DNA of 64,000 nucleotides from Meandrina meandrites (GCA_963693305.1 OY855908.1:28594305-28658304); one strand, 5' to 3'. Positions 45,715-57,763 are shown, counted from the first letter of the stretch. Notes: generated from the sequence alone by a model not told the origin. Translations and numbers: made by a program.

Positions 45715-47022
45715 AGAGGGTCTGGATGGGATTAACTGACAACTGACAAATGGCCAAAATTTTAACTGACAACTGACATATCGCCTAAAATTTAACTGAC
45801 AACTGACATTTGTAGTGAGTTTTTCTGGCAACTGACAAAAGACTGTTTGTTCTTAATATAAAAAAACGCCGTTGTAAATAACATTGTATGACTCTTTTCG
45901 TCCAACAAATGCATGTTTTATGCTAAATCTTAGCAGCAGGACGGTAGAGTGTCATATTTTGTTAATAATTTACCGTATGACCCATAACCTGATTGAAAAT
46001 TAAACTTGAGGAAATACATATATTTTTTGTTTTTGCAATGTAACCTCTCACACAGTAGTATTACTGTCGCTACTCCTTTCTCAATAAGTGCCTGTAATAG
46101 ACCTGTTAGCCCGAGTGCAATATTCCTTTCCGACTACTTCATCTAGGCCAATCACCATTGAGGCATTGCTAAACGAAACCCAATCAAATTAATCGTAATA
46201 AAGACCTCTTCCCATATTTGTTTGTTTTCAATTTTTTTTAGGTTAGTTTTGATTGGCTAACTGTTGGAAAGGAATTTTGGGCTCGGCAAGCAGGAGCCTG
46301 GGGATACTCTTTAAAAATTCGTGTGGGGTGTGTGCGGCATGCTTCAAGAAACCCCTTTACCCTATTTTAGACCAAAATATACGATTTTCCCCACCCTATT
46401 TTAGATCTGACCCCAAAATCGATAACCTATTTCAGACCATATTGTATCCAGGAACTGCTTCGGTTTGCCTAAAAATTATCAAGGGCCTCGTATTCCTAAC
46501 TTACACTTCTCAAGGGGTGCATGATAAGAACGATAAGCATAGTTTCTTCCAAAAGTTGCTAACTAGACTCACCAGAGTGCACAAACCATACCCTATTTCA
46601 GACCAAAATGGTAATAATCTATACCCTATTTCAGACCAAAAGGGCTCGATTACCATACAGTTTGGCTTTGGGGCCACACATACGTATATAGCTTATGTAA
46701 GGGAGTAACCCCCTGGAGCAGAAGTTCGTGTGGCGGGGAGTAGTGACTTGCCTTGATTAAAAGGCCCTACAGAAAGAAAAGCCGCTAACGGAGTTGCAAT
46801 TATTTCAACACCAAAATTCAATATAAATGATATAATTTACATTCTGAATGGTTCCTTTTTAGCTACATTTTGGGTCAAAAATTAATGATTAAGCTGTATA
46901 GTTAATTATTAATAGTCCATTAACTGACAACTGACAAATGGCCTAAAATTTAACTGATAACTGACAAATGGCCATAATTTTAACTGACAACTGATATTTG
47001 TAACCCTCCATCCAGACCCTCT
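45715..47022. mobile_element. 1.3-kb terminal-inverted-repeat element with TAACTGACAACTGACA repeats
   Basis: Perfect 15-bp inverted ends AGAGGGTCTGGATGG...CCATCCAGACCCTCT flanked by GGAT on both sides (45711-45714, 47023-47026). Several TAACTGACAACTGACA units lie just inside both ends. The homologous sequence near 34270 lacks it. The internal frame 46253-46708 is built on a repeated CCCTATTTCAGACCAAAA phrase (protein PYPISDQ) and looks like a repeat product, not a real gene. Non-autonomous; superfamily not assigned. Confidence 0.65.
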
Positions 47023-47481
47023 GGATATGTTCCGGAAAGAAGCGTTTCGTTTTCTGCCGAACTGACGGCTTTGTGTATTTGCGCTCTTTGGTCCGTTTTT
47101 CGTTTCACCTGGCCAATGTTGAAATGCACAAACAGCTTTGTGGTCTTTAAAAAAAGTCATTAAGCAGTTTCACGCTTTGAGGATCTTTCAAAGCCGAACT
47201 AGGATTTCGCAAGCCCTTACCGTCCTCTCAGTCGGCCTTTTTAGGGAAAAATTTGTCGGGAGATGTCAATCCCCCATGACTGAGAGGTAAACAAGAGACA
47301 TATCAAACAGACCTTTCAGCCTGGGTGGGAATCTAGCCCATAACAGACGAAAGAAATCTTGTCAGCTTACCCTAACAATTCCCATCCCCCTCACAAATGA
47401 GAAAAAAAGTGTCTGATCTTGTCTAAGACGGACAATACCTTTACAGGCCAGGCTGTTACCCAGAACTGTTGTTCTTTATGC
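47023..47481. other. No gene recognised
   Basis: 47023-47220 continues the homology to 34280-34490. The rest shows nothing recognisable. Confidence 0.5.
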
Positions 47482-47952
47482 ATCAGTCAATTCCAGCAGT
47501 GCCCACCCCCCCCCCCCCCGGGCTTACCCCCGGGCATTAGCATTTCTGTGGTAAATTCCCCGGGGTGGGGATGAGGGAACCGGGCAAATGCCCCGCTCCC
47601 GGGTTGATTGTTTTCAATCTCTCGATAGGTGATAAAAGAATATAATACAAGTTGTTGCTTCTTGACAATGAAGAAATATCTAAAATTCGGAAAATATACC
47701 TTTAAAAACATCCATGAACATCCACGAGCTTCTCTAGTCCTTCATGGACTAGCTAATCAGCAACGTAGTCCACGTCTTGGCCTATGAACGCCTCCATCAC
47801 GAATACGCGACTCACTCCACGGTTTTGAAACCACGTGTCAAATGCCCGGGGGTCAACCCGAGGTACGCAAATGCCCCACCCCCGGGACGGGCAACATTAG
47901 GAAATGCCCCGGGGTTGCCCGGGAGGGATGGGCACTGCTGAAATTGACTGAT
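47482..47952. mobile_element. GC-rich MITE
   Basis: Inverted ends ATCAGTCAATTCCAGCAGTG and its complement (one mismatch over 24 bases). Next to each end come CCCGGGGG-rich blocks (ATGCCCCGG, CCCCGGGCA repeated), and the middle is AT-rich. 471 bp, no transposase. The GC-rich arms contrast sharply with the surroundings. Confidence 0.6.
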
Positions 47953-48117
47953 ACATTACTCAAATGCACTAGCCATCAGGCAGCCTACACCGAGGGACAA
48001 AATGTTGAGACACTCCGCTCCTCTTGGGTAACTTGAACACATCTTACCCCTCTCCCCTTCGATATTACGCCCTACCCCCCGAAACAATGTTGGATTTGCT
48101 TTCTGCAAGACATGCTT

Positions 48118-48215
48118 TATTTTACCTCCACTTCACAACAAATAAGCACACAGCTTAAGGACAAATAAGTTTATTTAGGAAGGCGGCCTGGCAAGAACCA
48201 ACCCGAACCACGATA
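48118..48215 (-). repeat. Split direct repeat B2
   Basis: 98 bp, identical to 49059-49156; starts TATTTTACCTCCACTTCACA. Confidence 0.9.
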
Positions 48216-48868
48216 CAGCAACTGCAAGAACTAATATAAACTACGTTACATCACACACTCAATAACCTGCTTTTTGATACGAAAAAACCGTCACCGCTGG
48301 CCAAACAAACAAACTTCTTGTACAATAGCACATTAGGCTAGGGAGTCCTCTTCTGTTCATCAGTTCATTGAATACAAAAACATTGTGCCAGTAAGGCTAT
48401 AAATTGCGAATTGCGACTGGGAGGTCCACAACTTTGGACCAAAACCCCGAAATACAATATGGTGCCAGTTAGGCTAACGAACTGCAGAAGCTTCAAACTT
48501 CCTTACCAACAGCCGACAGGGCTACAGAATTCATACTGAAATACAATGATATACACTGTGCCACTAATAGACAAACGGAAACTTTAACATCCCGGCTACA
48601 AAAGCCCGAGTCAAGAATATAAATACAAATCAGTTGGAATAAACAAACTAACGGAGCAGAGCAACCGCATACAATGAAAACGCGATTAGCACGGAGGCCA
48701 GAAAAAACCTGCCACAAAAAACCTCGTGGGCAAAAAAGTAGCAGGAAATCTGGGTAGGAACCATGGCTCAAGCTCCAACAATTGGTAGCCCATCCTACTG
48801 AGGCTTTACAAATAGATTCAAGGCTAGCCGACAACAAGGCGAAGAATAATCTGAAAAACTAAAAATAA

Positions 48869-49059
48869 AAAATAAATGGAGCCCTGAACTGGGTTGGTTC
48901 AGAGGCCTAGATGACTATCACGTGCGAAACTCCCCCTTTTATATACCCCTGGTTAGCCACCCATAATGCACCGGCCTGGGACCCAGGCAGTGTTGTGTCC
49001 CGTGCCGGCAAAATAGTTATTTCGGCCTTCTTCGCAAGCTCATTGGTCAGAAATAACAT
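48869..49059 (-). repeat. Split direct repeat A2
   Basis: Matches 53368-53556. It joins B1 directly at about 49059. Confidence 0.9.
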
Positions 49060-49156
49060 ATTTTACCTCCACTTCACAACAAATAAGCACACAGCTTAAG
49101 GACAAATAAGTTTATTTAGGAAGGCGGCCTGGCAAGAACCAACCCGAACCACGATA
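49059..49156 (-). repeat. Split direct repeat B1
   Basis: 98 bp identical to B2. It overlaps the last codons of the recombinase region. Confidence 0.9.
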
Positions 49157-50060
49157 GAGCGAAAAAGTATTGGGGACCCGACAAACGGCGCGAGAAATTA
49201 AAGACCAAGAAACTCTTGGAAACTGAAAGTCTTTGCTCGATGCTGTCATCCACACAGATATTCTTGGCTTCAGCCGATTTCCAGCGACCATGGCGCTGAA
49301 AAACTCGGTCGTTTACACCGTTATTAGCGGACGAGGTGGCTCCTCCCGAACGCAGGAAATGGAGACCAAACTTAGAGGGATCAACCCCAACGTTCTTTAA
49401 GTCCCGTCGGAAACCATCACGAATACTGCTGTAGCTGATTGGCTTATCGGGAGAGACTACCTTACAAGAACTTTTCCCCCTGGAAATGGGCCTGAAAATG
49501 AGGTCACGAGAGTCAGGGGGAATTTGAAACTTATCTAAATACTTCCTGAGCAATTAACTGGACATGCAGGGCTGGATAACTCGGAAATGACAACTTCGTT
49601 CCCCTTACGGAGCTAGTCATTTTTACTCTTGTGCACATGAATGACCATAAAGCCTTCATTGAAGGAAATATCACTTCTCCTAACTCGGGATATGTCGTCA
49701 AATCTAAAAAAGCCGGTAAAGCACAAAACATACATCGTAACGTTTCGCAATCCACTGGGTTATCTAAATTGGCCTGGCTAACAATTTTAAGGATTAAATC
49801 GGAGGAAATAGGCTCTTTACGATTCACCGTTGCAGTGCCAAGGACTCTCTTGGATGCAGACCTGACAGCCTGAACTACAGAGTTGCCGGTCGGGGAAGGG
49901 AGACCAGCCATATCATGTGCCCATTTAATGCCGTAAAAGGCGGAATCAATAACGCTGGGAGACTGGGACTGCTCGATAAGATGCTGTAAGTAAAGAGCTA
50001 CGTGAAAAGGGTCGGCGGGAAAACCATTTTTGTTAAGCTTACAAACCGCGAACTCCTTCC
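49116..50060 (-). pseudogene. Tyrosine recombinase, frameshifted and Tyr-less
   Basis: Two overlapping frames (upstream to 49531, then 49553-49116) together cover a phage-integrase-like core: LRCMFCALPAFLDLTTYPEL, then FGLHFLRSGGATSSA (H-x-x-R) and QRHGRWKSAEAKN. Where the nucleophilic Tyr should stand, about ten residues after HGRWKS, the copy reads KNICVDDS, so the Tyr appears replaced by Cys. A frameshift near 49540 splits the protein. It is dead twice over. In an intact element this enzyme would insert the circular cDNA. Confidence 0.75.
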
Positions 50061-50455
50061 ACTAGCAATATGCACGGTGATACTGAGAGGAAGTGCTGCA
50101 GGCTTTGGAAGAAAGGACCGTGGTCTTCATTCTGTCCGCCAGACCCTGGATAGCGCCATCTCCCAGTGCGGGTTGGTTTCGCCAGAAACCTGAGCAAAAA
50201 ACATCTGAGGAGATAAAAAGAAAGCCGAGTGGAGCATAACATGGCACAAAAAAGGACATAAATAAAGTAATGCAAGAGGAGGACACAATGGAAATGAGAC
50301 TTAAGTCGCGATGAAAGTAAAAGCGAAATACAGGCAAGAAGCCAACCTACATGGCGAATGAAAGTCAACTTGGGTGAAACAAAACAATATTGATCTGAGG
50401 AACAATTAAGGCGAAACCCCAGGGCATTCTGCAATTCCAATTAGGAACGCAAAAC

Positions 50456-52567
50456 CTAAAAACAAGAGCTACATCGGCCGGGGGGCGACGTGTAATAGCC
50501 TCTACGGGACAACGGGTGCCTGGTACGGCTAAAAACGATTCTAAGCGCCACAACGTCAAAATTTAACGATCTGGAGCCAAAGAGGGAATAACGCGCTTTC
50601 CCTTTTACGAACAGCCCCTGAAACTCGGGGAGATATACCCAGTCAATGACAAAGTCACTCCAGTGAACCCCGGTTTTAGTACAGGTACCCCAGAAGAAGG
50701 ACGACTTCCATATGGGAATAATTAAAGTTCCCCTGGCCTGGCACAGACCCAAATGCTTAATGACTCTAGCGGTGAGGCAAACTGGAGGGCACAACCAATT
50801 ATTGTCACTTCCCCAGTCCTGGTAAAATGCGTCGACTGCTTCGGATCCTGGTTGAGCAAACCTGGAATTAAATCTGGGAAGCTTGGCGTTGTAGTTGCAG
50901 GCAAACCTGTCGACGCTATGGGGACCCCACACCTCGTCTAAGCCCTGAAAAATAACATCGATCAGTGCATAATCATCGAAATCGACGTGTTTGCTAATGA
51001 GATCCGCTCTAACGTTAAGATCCCTAGGGATCCACTTAGGATCAAAAGCAATGCGATGTCGAAGGCAGGTGTCAAAAGCTTGAAGGGCGAGACGTTGAAG
51101 GTCGACCTTCCTACTGCCGTTGAGTAGAATGGACGAGACATTCTGGTTGGCGGAGTACCAGACGACATCAGAACCAGCAAGATGACTATGAAAGGCTTCT
51201 AAGGCGAGGCACACAGCCTTAAGTTCTCTCTAAGTAGAACTTTTAGCACTCTCATCGATGGACCAGTTCTGGTGAAACACCAGGTCAGTGTTCGATTGCA
51301 GTTGAACGAACGCGCCACAAGCGGCATTAGATGCATCAGAAAAACTTATCCCAGCCGGAAGAGACTTAGCCCCCCAATACACTTTGCCATTAAGGGAGTG
51401 GACATTGCGTCTCCAAAAAACAATCTCAGAAATCGCATCCGCGGTAAGCGAAACATGACAGTCCCAAGAAACAGCACTGTTGATCACCGAGAAAAGAAAT
51501 CTTGTCATAATACGGGCGACTGGACCCACGCAGCTAGAAAGAGAGATAATCTGGCCGGCAACGCGAGCTACGCACTTAACATGAACGGACGCGGGATGCT
51601 GAAGAGTGGAAAAGGTCTCGAGATCGTCAGAAAGCTTGGAAATACGCTCGTCAGTGGCCTTAACAGAACCGTCGATAGAGTTAAGAATAACTCTTAACCA
51701 GGTGATGATCTGCGTAGGCTCCCACTGAGACTTAACTTCGTTGGGAACGAAGCCAGACTTCAATAGGTCAGAATGCACGACTAAACTGTTAATTTTGGCG
51801 GAAACAAGGTCAGCTCCACCACCTAGCCCGTCGTCGAGAAAAAAGGCAATTGGAATGCCCCTACTTCTCCAAGACTTTAGAAGCGGTTTAAACATTTTAG
51901 TAAATATGAAAGGGGCTGAGGACAATCCAAATGGAAGCACGCAAAACTGAAAATATCTGAAAGATCCCGTTCCGAAATCCCAGGCGAACGTACGGAACTT
52001 GCGATGCGCGGGAAAAATCTCAACGTGATGATATCCTGATTTCAAGTCAAATTTGAATAAATGAAAACCTTTGTCAAAGATCTGAACGGCGACGCTTAAG
52101 TCCTCACATTTAAACTTTTGTTTAAAAATGAAAGTATTCACGTGCCTAAGGTCCAAAATTAGCCTTTGTTTGCCCTGTTTGCCAGAGCTGCGCGTGGAGA
52201 CAGAAAGCGGGTTGATAATGTCAGGCACGCAAAAAGTTTCTTCAATAAGGCTAGCATGGAGGAGTTCATTAACAGCTTTGGAAACGAAGGAACTGTTCGA
52301 AAGCGCCGAAGCATTGTTAGCCTTGACAAAAGGCGTCGGAAGTTCGAAGAAGGGAATTTTGTAACCTTGGCTGATGACATTAAGAATAAACTGTGAAGAT
52401 TCTAAAGAACGCCAGAAATCGATGCACAATTTAAGCCTACCCTGCACAGTGGCCTCACTAGAAAGATCAGATGCACAATGTGAATCATCGAATGTATTCA
52501 AAACAAGCGGATCAATCTCAGAGCAAGCAGAGTTACAATTGAAAGTACTGCCATCCTCCGCTTCCAT
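50456..52567 (-). pseudogene. Reverse transcriptase-RNase H of the Ngaro-like element
   Basis: One frame from 52567 with a single internal TAG at about 51227-51229, ending at 50456. RT motifs: KQRLILDLRHVN, FKFDLKSGYHHVEI, VLPFGLSSAPFIFTKM and the catalytic FFLDDGLGG. RNase H-like motifs follow: ISFSDASNAACGAFV before the stop, and LALEAFHSH, WIPRDLNVRADLIS and VDRFACNYNAKLPRFNSRF after it. Sequence order RT, RNase H, then recombinase in the next region matches Ngaro/DIRS elements. The stop probably replaced a Trp codon (TGG to TAG). Confidence 0.82.
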
Positions 52568-52599
52568 AACTAAATCGTTGAAATCAAAAAAGGAAGGAA

Positions 52600-53369
52600 C
52601 TACACCTTGTTTATCCTGATCTCGTAGTCATTTAGGAGCTGGCGAAGACTGCTGTTTGGACATCGCTGGACAGGTAGCACGCCAATGCCCGGGCTTGCCA
52701 CAAGAAAACAGGATCCCATATTGGGACGACGAACCGTATACATAGGGGACACGAGGGACTGAATCGCCTGAGCGGGTTGTGGCTGAGCGTTTGATGAAGA
52801 AGAAGGAACAGACGTACGTGCAAGTTGAGGTCTCTTGGACGTGGCGAACGAAGCGATCTTTTTCTTCCTCAGGGAAGACAGAGTCGATCGAGCACGGCGC
52901 TCAGCACTGAAAATTCGCTTCTCGTCGTCAGAATTATCCGCCAAATCGTGCTTCTTATACTCCTCTACAGTAAGCCACCCAGAGTCCGATTTGTCTGCGA
53001 GAAGAATATGCTTTTGGCGTTCGATGAGTAGTTTCTCGCCTGCGTCCAGATCGGCTTTAACTTTGTCGAGCTGTAACTTTTCAGCGGCAGCCTAGTTTCC
53101 GCTAGTTTGAGGCTGAATTTATACTGATCCTCATTTAATTTACGCTTGAACTTGCGGGGCTCGCTGAATTTGAGCTTCTTTATCTCTCTCATTTGTGAGT
53201 CCGCGGCATCCTCGTTGGCCCGTTTGATTTGGCCGACGGTGTCCTGCAGTAGGTCTTTAAAAGAATTCATTAACTGCTGGTTGTTGGCGGTGATAAGCTC
53301 GGAAACTTCGTCCTTAGAAATAGACATGGCGAATTCAACGGCGGAAGCGAGAGAAAACCGAGTGAACAA
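52600..53369 (-). pseudogene. Gag-like protein of the Ngaro-like element
   Basis: Starts near 53327 (MSISKDEVSELITANNQQLM), with a helical, basic region (REIKKLKFSEPRKFKRKLN). A frameshift near 52960 moves it to the frame 52944-52600. The C-terminus should hold a CCHC zinc knuckle: a third frame reads [12 protein letters not shown], but its first Cys is lost to a one-base deletion in a T run near 52712. It would bind RNA in an intact copy. Confidence 0.65.
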
Positions 53370-53556
53370 AATAAATGGAGCCCTGAACTGGGTTGGTTCA
53401 GAGGCCTAGATGACTATCACGTGCTAAACTCCCCCTTATATACCCCTGGTTAGCCACCCATAATGCACCGGCCTGGGACCCAGGCCGTGTTGTGTCCCGT
53501 GCCGGCAAAATAGTTATTTCGGCCTTCTTCGCAAGCTCATTCGTCAGAAATAACAT
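53368..53556 (-). repeat. Split direct repeat A1
   Basis: 5' end of the Ngaro-like element; matches A2 except for a 2-base indel in a C/T run and a few substitutions. Confidence 0.9.
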
Positions 53557-54014
53557 TTTCCTTTACAACATGGAACTTTAGGCCTGGTTACTCTCACTAT
53601 GCCAGGCTCCTAAGGCCTTTCTGGTTTGTATTTTCGCTCGCCAGGAGTTCTGGAAAAAAATTACGGCATAACATGACGAGCATAATAGCAACAGTTGAGC
53701 ATAATTTGGAGCATAATAGCTCGTTTTGAGGGCAATGCCAAAAAGCATAAAGCTCGATTTTAGGAGCATAATGTGTCACGTGCCCCTAGCATTAGGTTCG
53801 GCACATGAGAAGAACGCCGTATGAATCAGCCGCCGCTCCGATGCCGCATAGTGCGGCAGACCCTGCCAAACTTAACGTTGTTTGCCGAACCTAATTAAAA
53901 CTGCCGGACCAAACTGAATCAAACGCCGCTCTTCTGCCGTACTTTATTCACCAGTTAGGTTCGGCACATGAGTGGAGCGGCGTTTGGAACGGGCCTTGAA
54001 AACGGGAACTCAAA
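53557..54014. other. Short inverted and direct repeats, no gene
   Basis: TTAGGTTCGGCA recurs at 53790 and 53954 and in inverse (TGCCGAACCTAA) at 53883, with GCGGCGTTTG-type phrases between. Probably a small foldback repeat. The left flank of the LINE (ACGGGAACTCAAAATGAC, to 54018) belongs to the minisatellite at 56776. Confidence 0.5.
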
Positions 54015-56775
54015 ATGACATACATACATACATACTTTATTTGAAATAGGTTCAATTAAGTTCAGCCAAAGGCTGATGTGGACCTATAATAAAGCTACAT
54101 TGTACAAGTAATATTATGTAAAAATTATGCTAATCAAGTAATGGACTAAATACAATTATCAATTTAAATGTGGTGAAAATAACTAAATTAAAAATATGTG
54201 AAATCTTGATCCTTGTGTGACACCATGCATGCTTCTTTCCCAAAGCTAATGCTTTTGATGAAGAGTTTATGACGACGCTGTTTCAAAAGCTTCTTAAAGT
54301 TCTTTAAAGAGGTGGCATGTTTAAGACAGGTTGGAGTTTTTGCCCATGCTATTGGGCCTCTGTATCTTATAGAGTTTCTGCCAGTGTCCAAGTTGAATCT
54401 TGGTAGAGCAAAGTGATTACTATTTCTAAGATTGTAGTGTGGGTTAACAATACTAAAGAGGTTTGTTATTTTATCTGAGATAATGCGACAATTTACTTTG
54501 TACATTAGAGTGAGTAGTTTCTTTTTATATTGAGTTGATAGTGGCTCCCATCCAGTTGTTTCTAGGGCGTCTAGATCTGATATGTCCCATGGCAGATTGT
54601 GGATGAATTTGGCTGCCCTTGCGTGAATATGTTCAAGCTCCTTCATCAGGGATGGTGCGCTAGTGCCCCAAACTAAGCTGCAATAAGTGATAGTAGGGAC
54701 AATGCTGCTGAAGTAAATAGTTTCTAGTGTGCTTGTTGGTAGGTATTTAAATCTTTTGAACTGTTTTACTTTCTTTCCAAAAGATTTGCACAGGTGTTCT
54801 GTGTGACTGTTCCAAGAGAGCTGGGAGTCAATAATGATCCCCAGACATCTTGTTTCGGAAACAACATTCAGGATCTTATCTCCTTATCTCTTTAATGGGT
54901 CTTAGCGGGCCACAGAAGGCTCTATGGGAAATGATCATAGCCTCAGACTTCCCAGCGTGTATAGTTAGTTTGTCGTTTCTGCACCAAAGCGCAATCTCTG
55001 AGAGGGCTCTGTTTAGACCGTTGACTACTTCATCTACATTGTTACCAATGATATGCAGCGTCGTGTCATCTGCATACAATTCCAGGTTGCCCTCAGTTGT
55101 CGAGTCATTGAGGTCATTAATGTAGTATGTGAAGAGCCTGGGTCCTAGCAGGGACCCCTGTGGGACTCCGCAAGTAACTGTCCTAGTTTGTGAAGGACAG
55201 CCATTAACTACGGCGAATTGCTTCCTGTCTTTTAAGTAACTGGTCAACCACTTCAGTATATCTCCGCTGAGTCCCATAGCATGCAGTTTATAGATTAATA
55301 TGTCGTGGGATACTGTGTCGAATGCCTTCTGGAAGTCAATGAAGACGACTCCGACTACTTTTCTGTTGTCAATAGCTGTTTTCCAGGCCTCGGTCAGGTA
55401 TATTAGAGTTTCCTCAGTTGATCTTCCCTGTCGAAAACCCCACTGGTTGTCATTCAGTTGCCCAATGTCTGTGGTGAACTTGTCTAGGCCCTAACACACT
55501 AGGCCCTCCAGTAATTTGCTAGGTAGGCTCAGCATTTGGAGAGGCCTGTAATTTCCTCTGTCTGTTTTGTTTCCCTTCTTATGAGTAGTGAGCATTCTGG
55601 ATACTTTCCATTGGGATGGAACCGTGGAGCCAAGCAGGCTATGTCTAAAAACAGTATGGAGGCCTTCAGCGGAGCTCCCCGGAGGTCTCGGGGAGCAATC
55701 GAGTCTGGGCCAGAGGCTTTATTGGGGTTGATGGTGTTGATGCGTCTAAGGAGGTCTGATTTGTTGAGACTGATGCTGGAGAGAGTGGGAGTGATTCTGT
55801 AGATGTGTTCTACGTCCCGGAAGTTCGGTAGTGGGTTTATTTGTGAGGCCAGGTTTGGTCCTACTGCCACAAAATAATCGTTCATGGCCTCAGCTTTGGT
55901 TTGGTCGTCAAGTATCATGTGGCCCTGATCATCAGCAATTGGCCCAGTGTTATTCGGTTTCTTTTTGTGGGAGATCCTTGCTACAAGCTTCCAAAAGTCT
56001 TTACTGCATTCTGTATTTTGAAATTCTTGTCTCCAGTAGTTGGCCTCCAGGAGCTTGGTAACTCCATTTCTTAGTTTCTTATATTCATCCCACAGGACTT
56101 TGGACCCTGACTCCTTTGCTCGTTTGAGAATTTTGTAACGTTTGTTCATGGTTTTCCGAATATGAGAATTCATCCATGGTAAGCTGTCTGAACGTATTTT
56201 AACTCTCCTCTGGGGGATGTGATCGTTCACTATGTCCTTATAGAGAGTTTCCCATGCCCAAGTGATGTCATCAAGGACATCGAATGTTTCAATTACAGAC
56301 CATGGGGCAGTGCGAAAAGCATGTTTTAGTGATTCAATATTGAGTTGCTTGTAATTTTTTGCGAAGATATATTTTGGGGGCGTCCTCTTGCGATGCAGCT
56401 TAATGATGCCATAGATGAGGCAGTGGTCGGATAGGCCTGGGTCAAATGTTCCTGATGTTATTATCTTAGATGTATCAGTGGTGATCGGGAGGTCAAGTAG
56501 GGTGGAAGTGGTTAGAGTTGTTCTTGTAGGGTCTTTTATAACATTGTTAAGGTCAAAGCTGCCAAGAATTCTAAGCAGTCTTCTCCCTTCATAGTCCTTG
56601 GCAATCAAGTCAGAGTTCAGGTCACCGAGGATCACTACATTTTTTCTGTTCCTCGCACAGTGGTCAAGTAGGCTGTGAAATTTATTGTAGAAGGTGTAAT
56701 CATCCGGGGGTCTGTATACACAGCCCAGTAGTAGTTTCTGAGAGTTCATGGTGACATCAATCCAAACATGGACTC
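54015..56775 (-). mobile_element. CR1/L2-like non-LTR retrotransposon, 5'-truncated
   Basis: Minus-strand LINE inserted in a minisatellite whose units flank it on both sides. The 3' end has a short TATG microsatellite tail (CATACATACATACATAC at 54022-54038), typical of the CR1/L2 group, not poly-A. The 5' end breaks inside the endonuclease domain near 56775. TGACAT occurs at both junctions and may be the target duplication. Confidence 0.75.
54188..56749 (-). pseudogene. LINE ORF2 (endonuclease-RT), broken
   Basis: First frame 56749-55529: the second half of an APE-type endonuclease (LLGCVYRPPDD, VVILGDLNSDL, GLSDHCLI), a linker and the start of RT (INPNKASGPDSI). After a shift near 55575 come RT motifs in another frame (RGNYRPLQMLSL, FIDFQKAFDTVSHDIL), interrupted by a stop near 55495. 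RT motifs continue at 55277-54876 (VTCGVPQGSLLGP, LYADDTTLHI). A further break precedes the C-terminal domain at 54646-54188 (ARAAKFIHNL, YNLRNSNHFALPRF). At least three lesions, so inactive. Confidence 0.8.
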
Positions 56776-57120
56776 AACAAAACAACGAACAAACGAGAAA
56801 TCAGGATGACTGGCATGTGAAAACTAAAAATGACTGACAAGCGGGAGTTTAGAATGATTAACATGCAGGAACTAAACATGCGGAACAAGCAGGAACTCAA
56901 AATTTCGTATAAGCTGGAGCACAAAAGATGTATGAGCAATTAAAACCTCAAAAAGGAGAAACAGGCGGGAATTCGGAATAACGAACAAGCGCGAAATCAA
57001 AATTACCAAAAAACGGGAACTCAAAACGACTAACAAAGGGAAACTCAAAATAGCTAACAAGCATAAGCTTAAAATAGCGAACAAGCGCGAAGTCAAAATA
57101 ACTAACTAGCATAAAGTTAA
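56776..57120. repeat. Degenerate minisatellite, AACAAGCGGGAACTCAAAAT
   Basis: About twelve units of 25-35 bp built on GGGAACTCAAAATGACTAAC and AACAAGCGCGAA. The minus-strand frames here (LFVILSSRL-type repeats) are repeat products. Confidence 0.75.
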
Positions 57121-57486
57121 AGTTAACGGTTTGGAAATAAATTATTGACACGTTTTTCTTTGAGTTCGCTAGAGACTTCCAGCGTGGTTTAATTACTCCT
57201 CAAGCACCACTACATCCTACTCCTCGAAGAATAAAGGAGTAATTCGTCCAAGAAGGGAAGGACTTGCCATTGATTCTGATAAAAGCGCAAAACTTAAGCA
57301 CAAGAAGTTAATAAGTCTGTTGCCTAGCAACTCAGTGAATTCCTGGGTTTTCAATCTTACATTAATTATAATTGTGGGAAAAACTCTCCCTCAAAAAACA
57401 AAATCCGAACCGATGTTGTAACATCGCCCGAAATTAAGTAAAGCGAAATTCACTTCCTAGCTTAATATAAAATCAAGTCTGCATCC
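57121..57486. other. Segmental-duplication-related DNA, no gene
   Basis: Similar to 13410-13640 and 62546-62760 (TTGACACGTTTTTCTTTGAG, GTTGCCTAGCAACTCAGT). A third partial copy of the same unit. Confidence 0.55.
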
Positions 57487-57763
57487 GAGCCAAGTGGCCC
57501 ATCAGGCCGGAGCTTATCTCGGTTTCCGTAGCATGAAGCGACTAGGAGTATTTTTACTCCCCCCTGGATGGGAAGCTAGTCCATTACAGGGTTACCTACA
57601 GCAGTAAATTCGCCCGTTGCCATTTATACACCTGGGTGGAGAGAGGCACTATGAGAGTAAAGTGTATTGCCCAAGAACACAACGCAGTGTCCCGGCCAGG
57701 GGTTCGAACACGGACCGTTCAATCCAGAGTTCAACGTACTAACCATTAGGCCACCGTTCCTCC
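57487..57763 (-). mobile_element. tRNA-derived SINE, copy b
   Basis: On the minus strand: GGTGGCCTAATGGTTAGTAC (pol III A box TGGCCTAATGG), then TCCGTGTTCGAACCCCTGG (B box GTTCGAACC) about 30 bp on, then a body containing CTAGTCGCTTCATGCTACGG and ending CGGCCTGATGGGCCACTTGG. Better preserved than 11888-12165. Confidence 0.72.

Larger units (their letters stand above)
48118..53556 (-). mobile_element. Ngaro-like (tyrosine-recombinase) retroelement, decayed
   Basis: Read on the minus strand the order is A1 (53556-53368), gag-like, RT/RNase H, tyrosine recombinase, B1 (49156-49060), A2 (49059-48869), about 650 bp, B2 (48215-48118). B1 and B2 are identical over 98 bp. A1 and A2 differ by a 2-base indel and a few changes. 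Such split direct repeats plus a tyrosine recombinase in place of an rve integrase are the hallmark of Ngaro/PAT-type DIRS-order elements. All three coding regions are broken, so the copy cannot move on its own. Confidence 0.82.

Noticed and set aside
46253..46708. 151-codon open frame with PYPISDQ repeats
   Set aside because: The protein repeat comes from a DNA repeat (CCCTATTTCAGACCAAAA) within a non-autonomous element.
57487..57763. A functional tRNA gene
   Set aside because: A and B boxes are present, but the cloverleaf is incomplete and the unit continues into a SINE body found twice.
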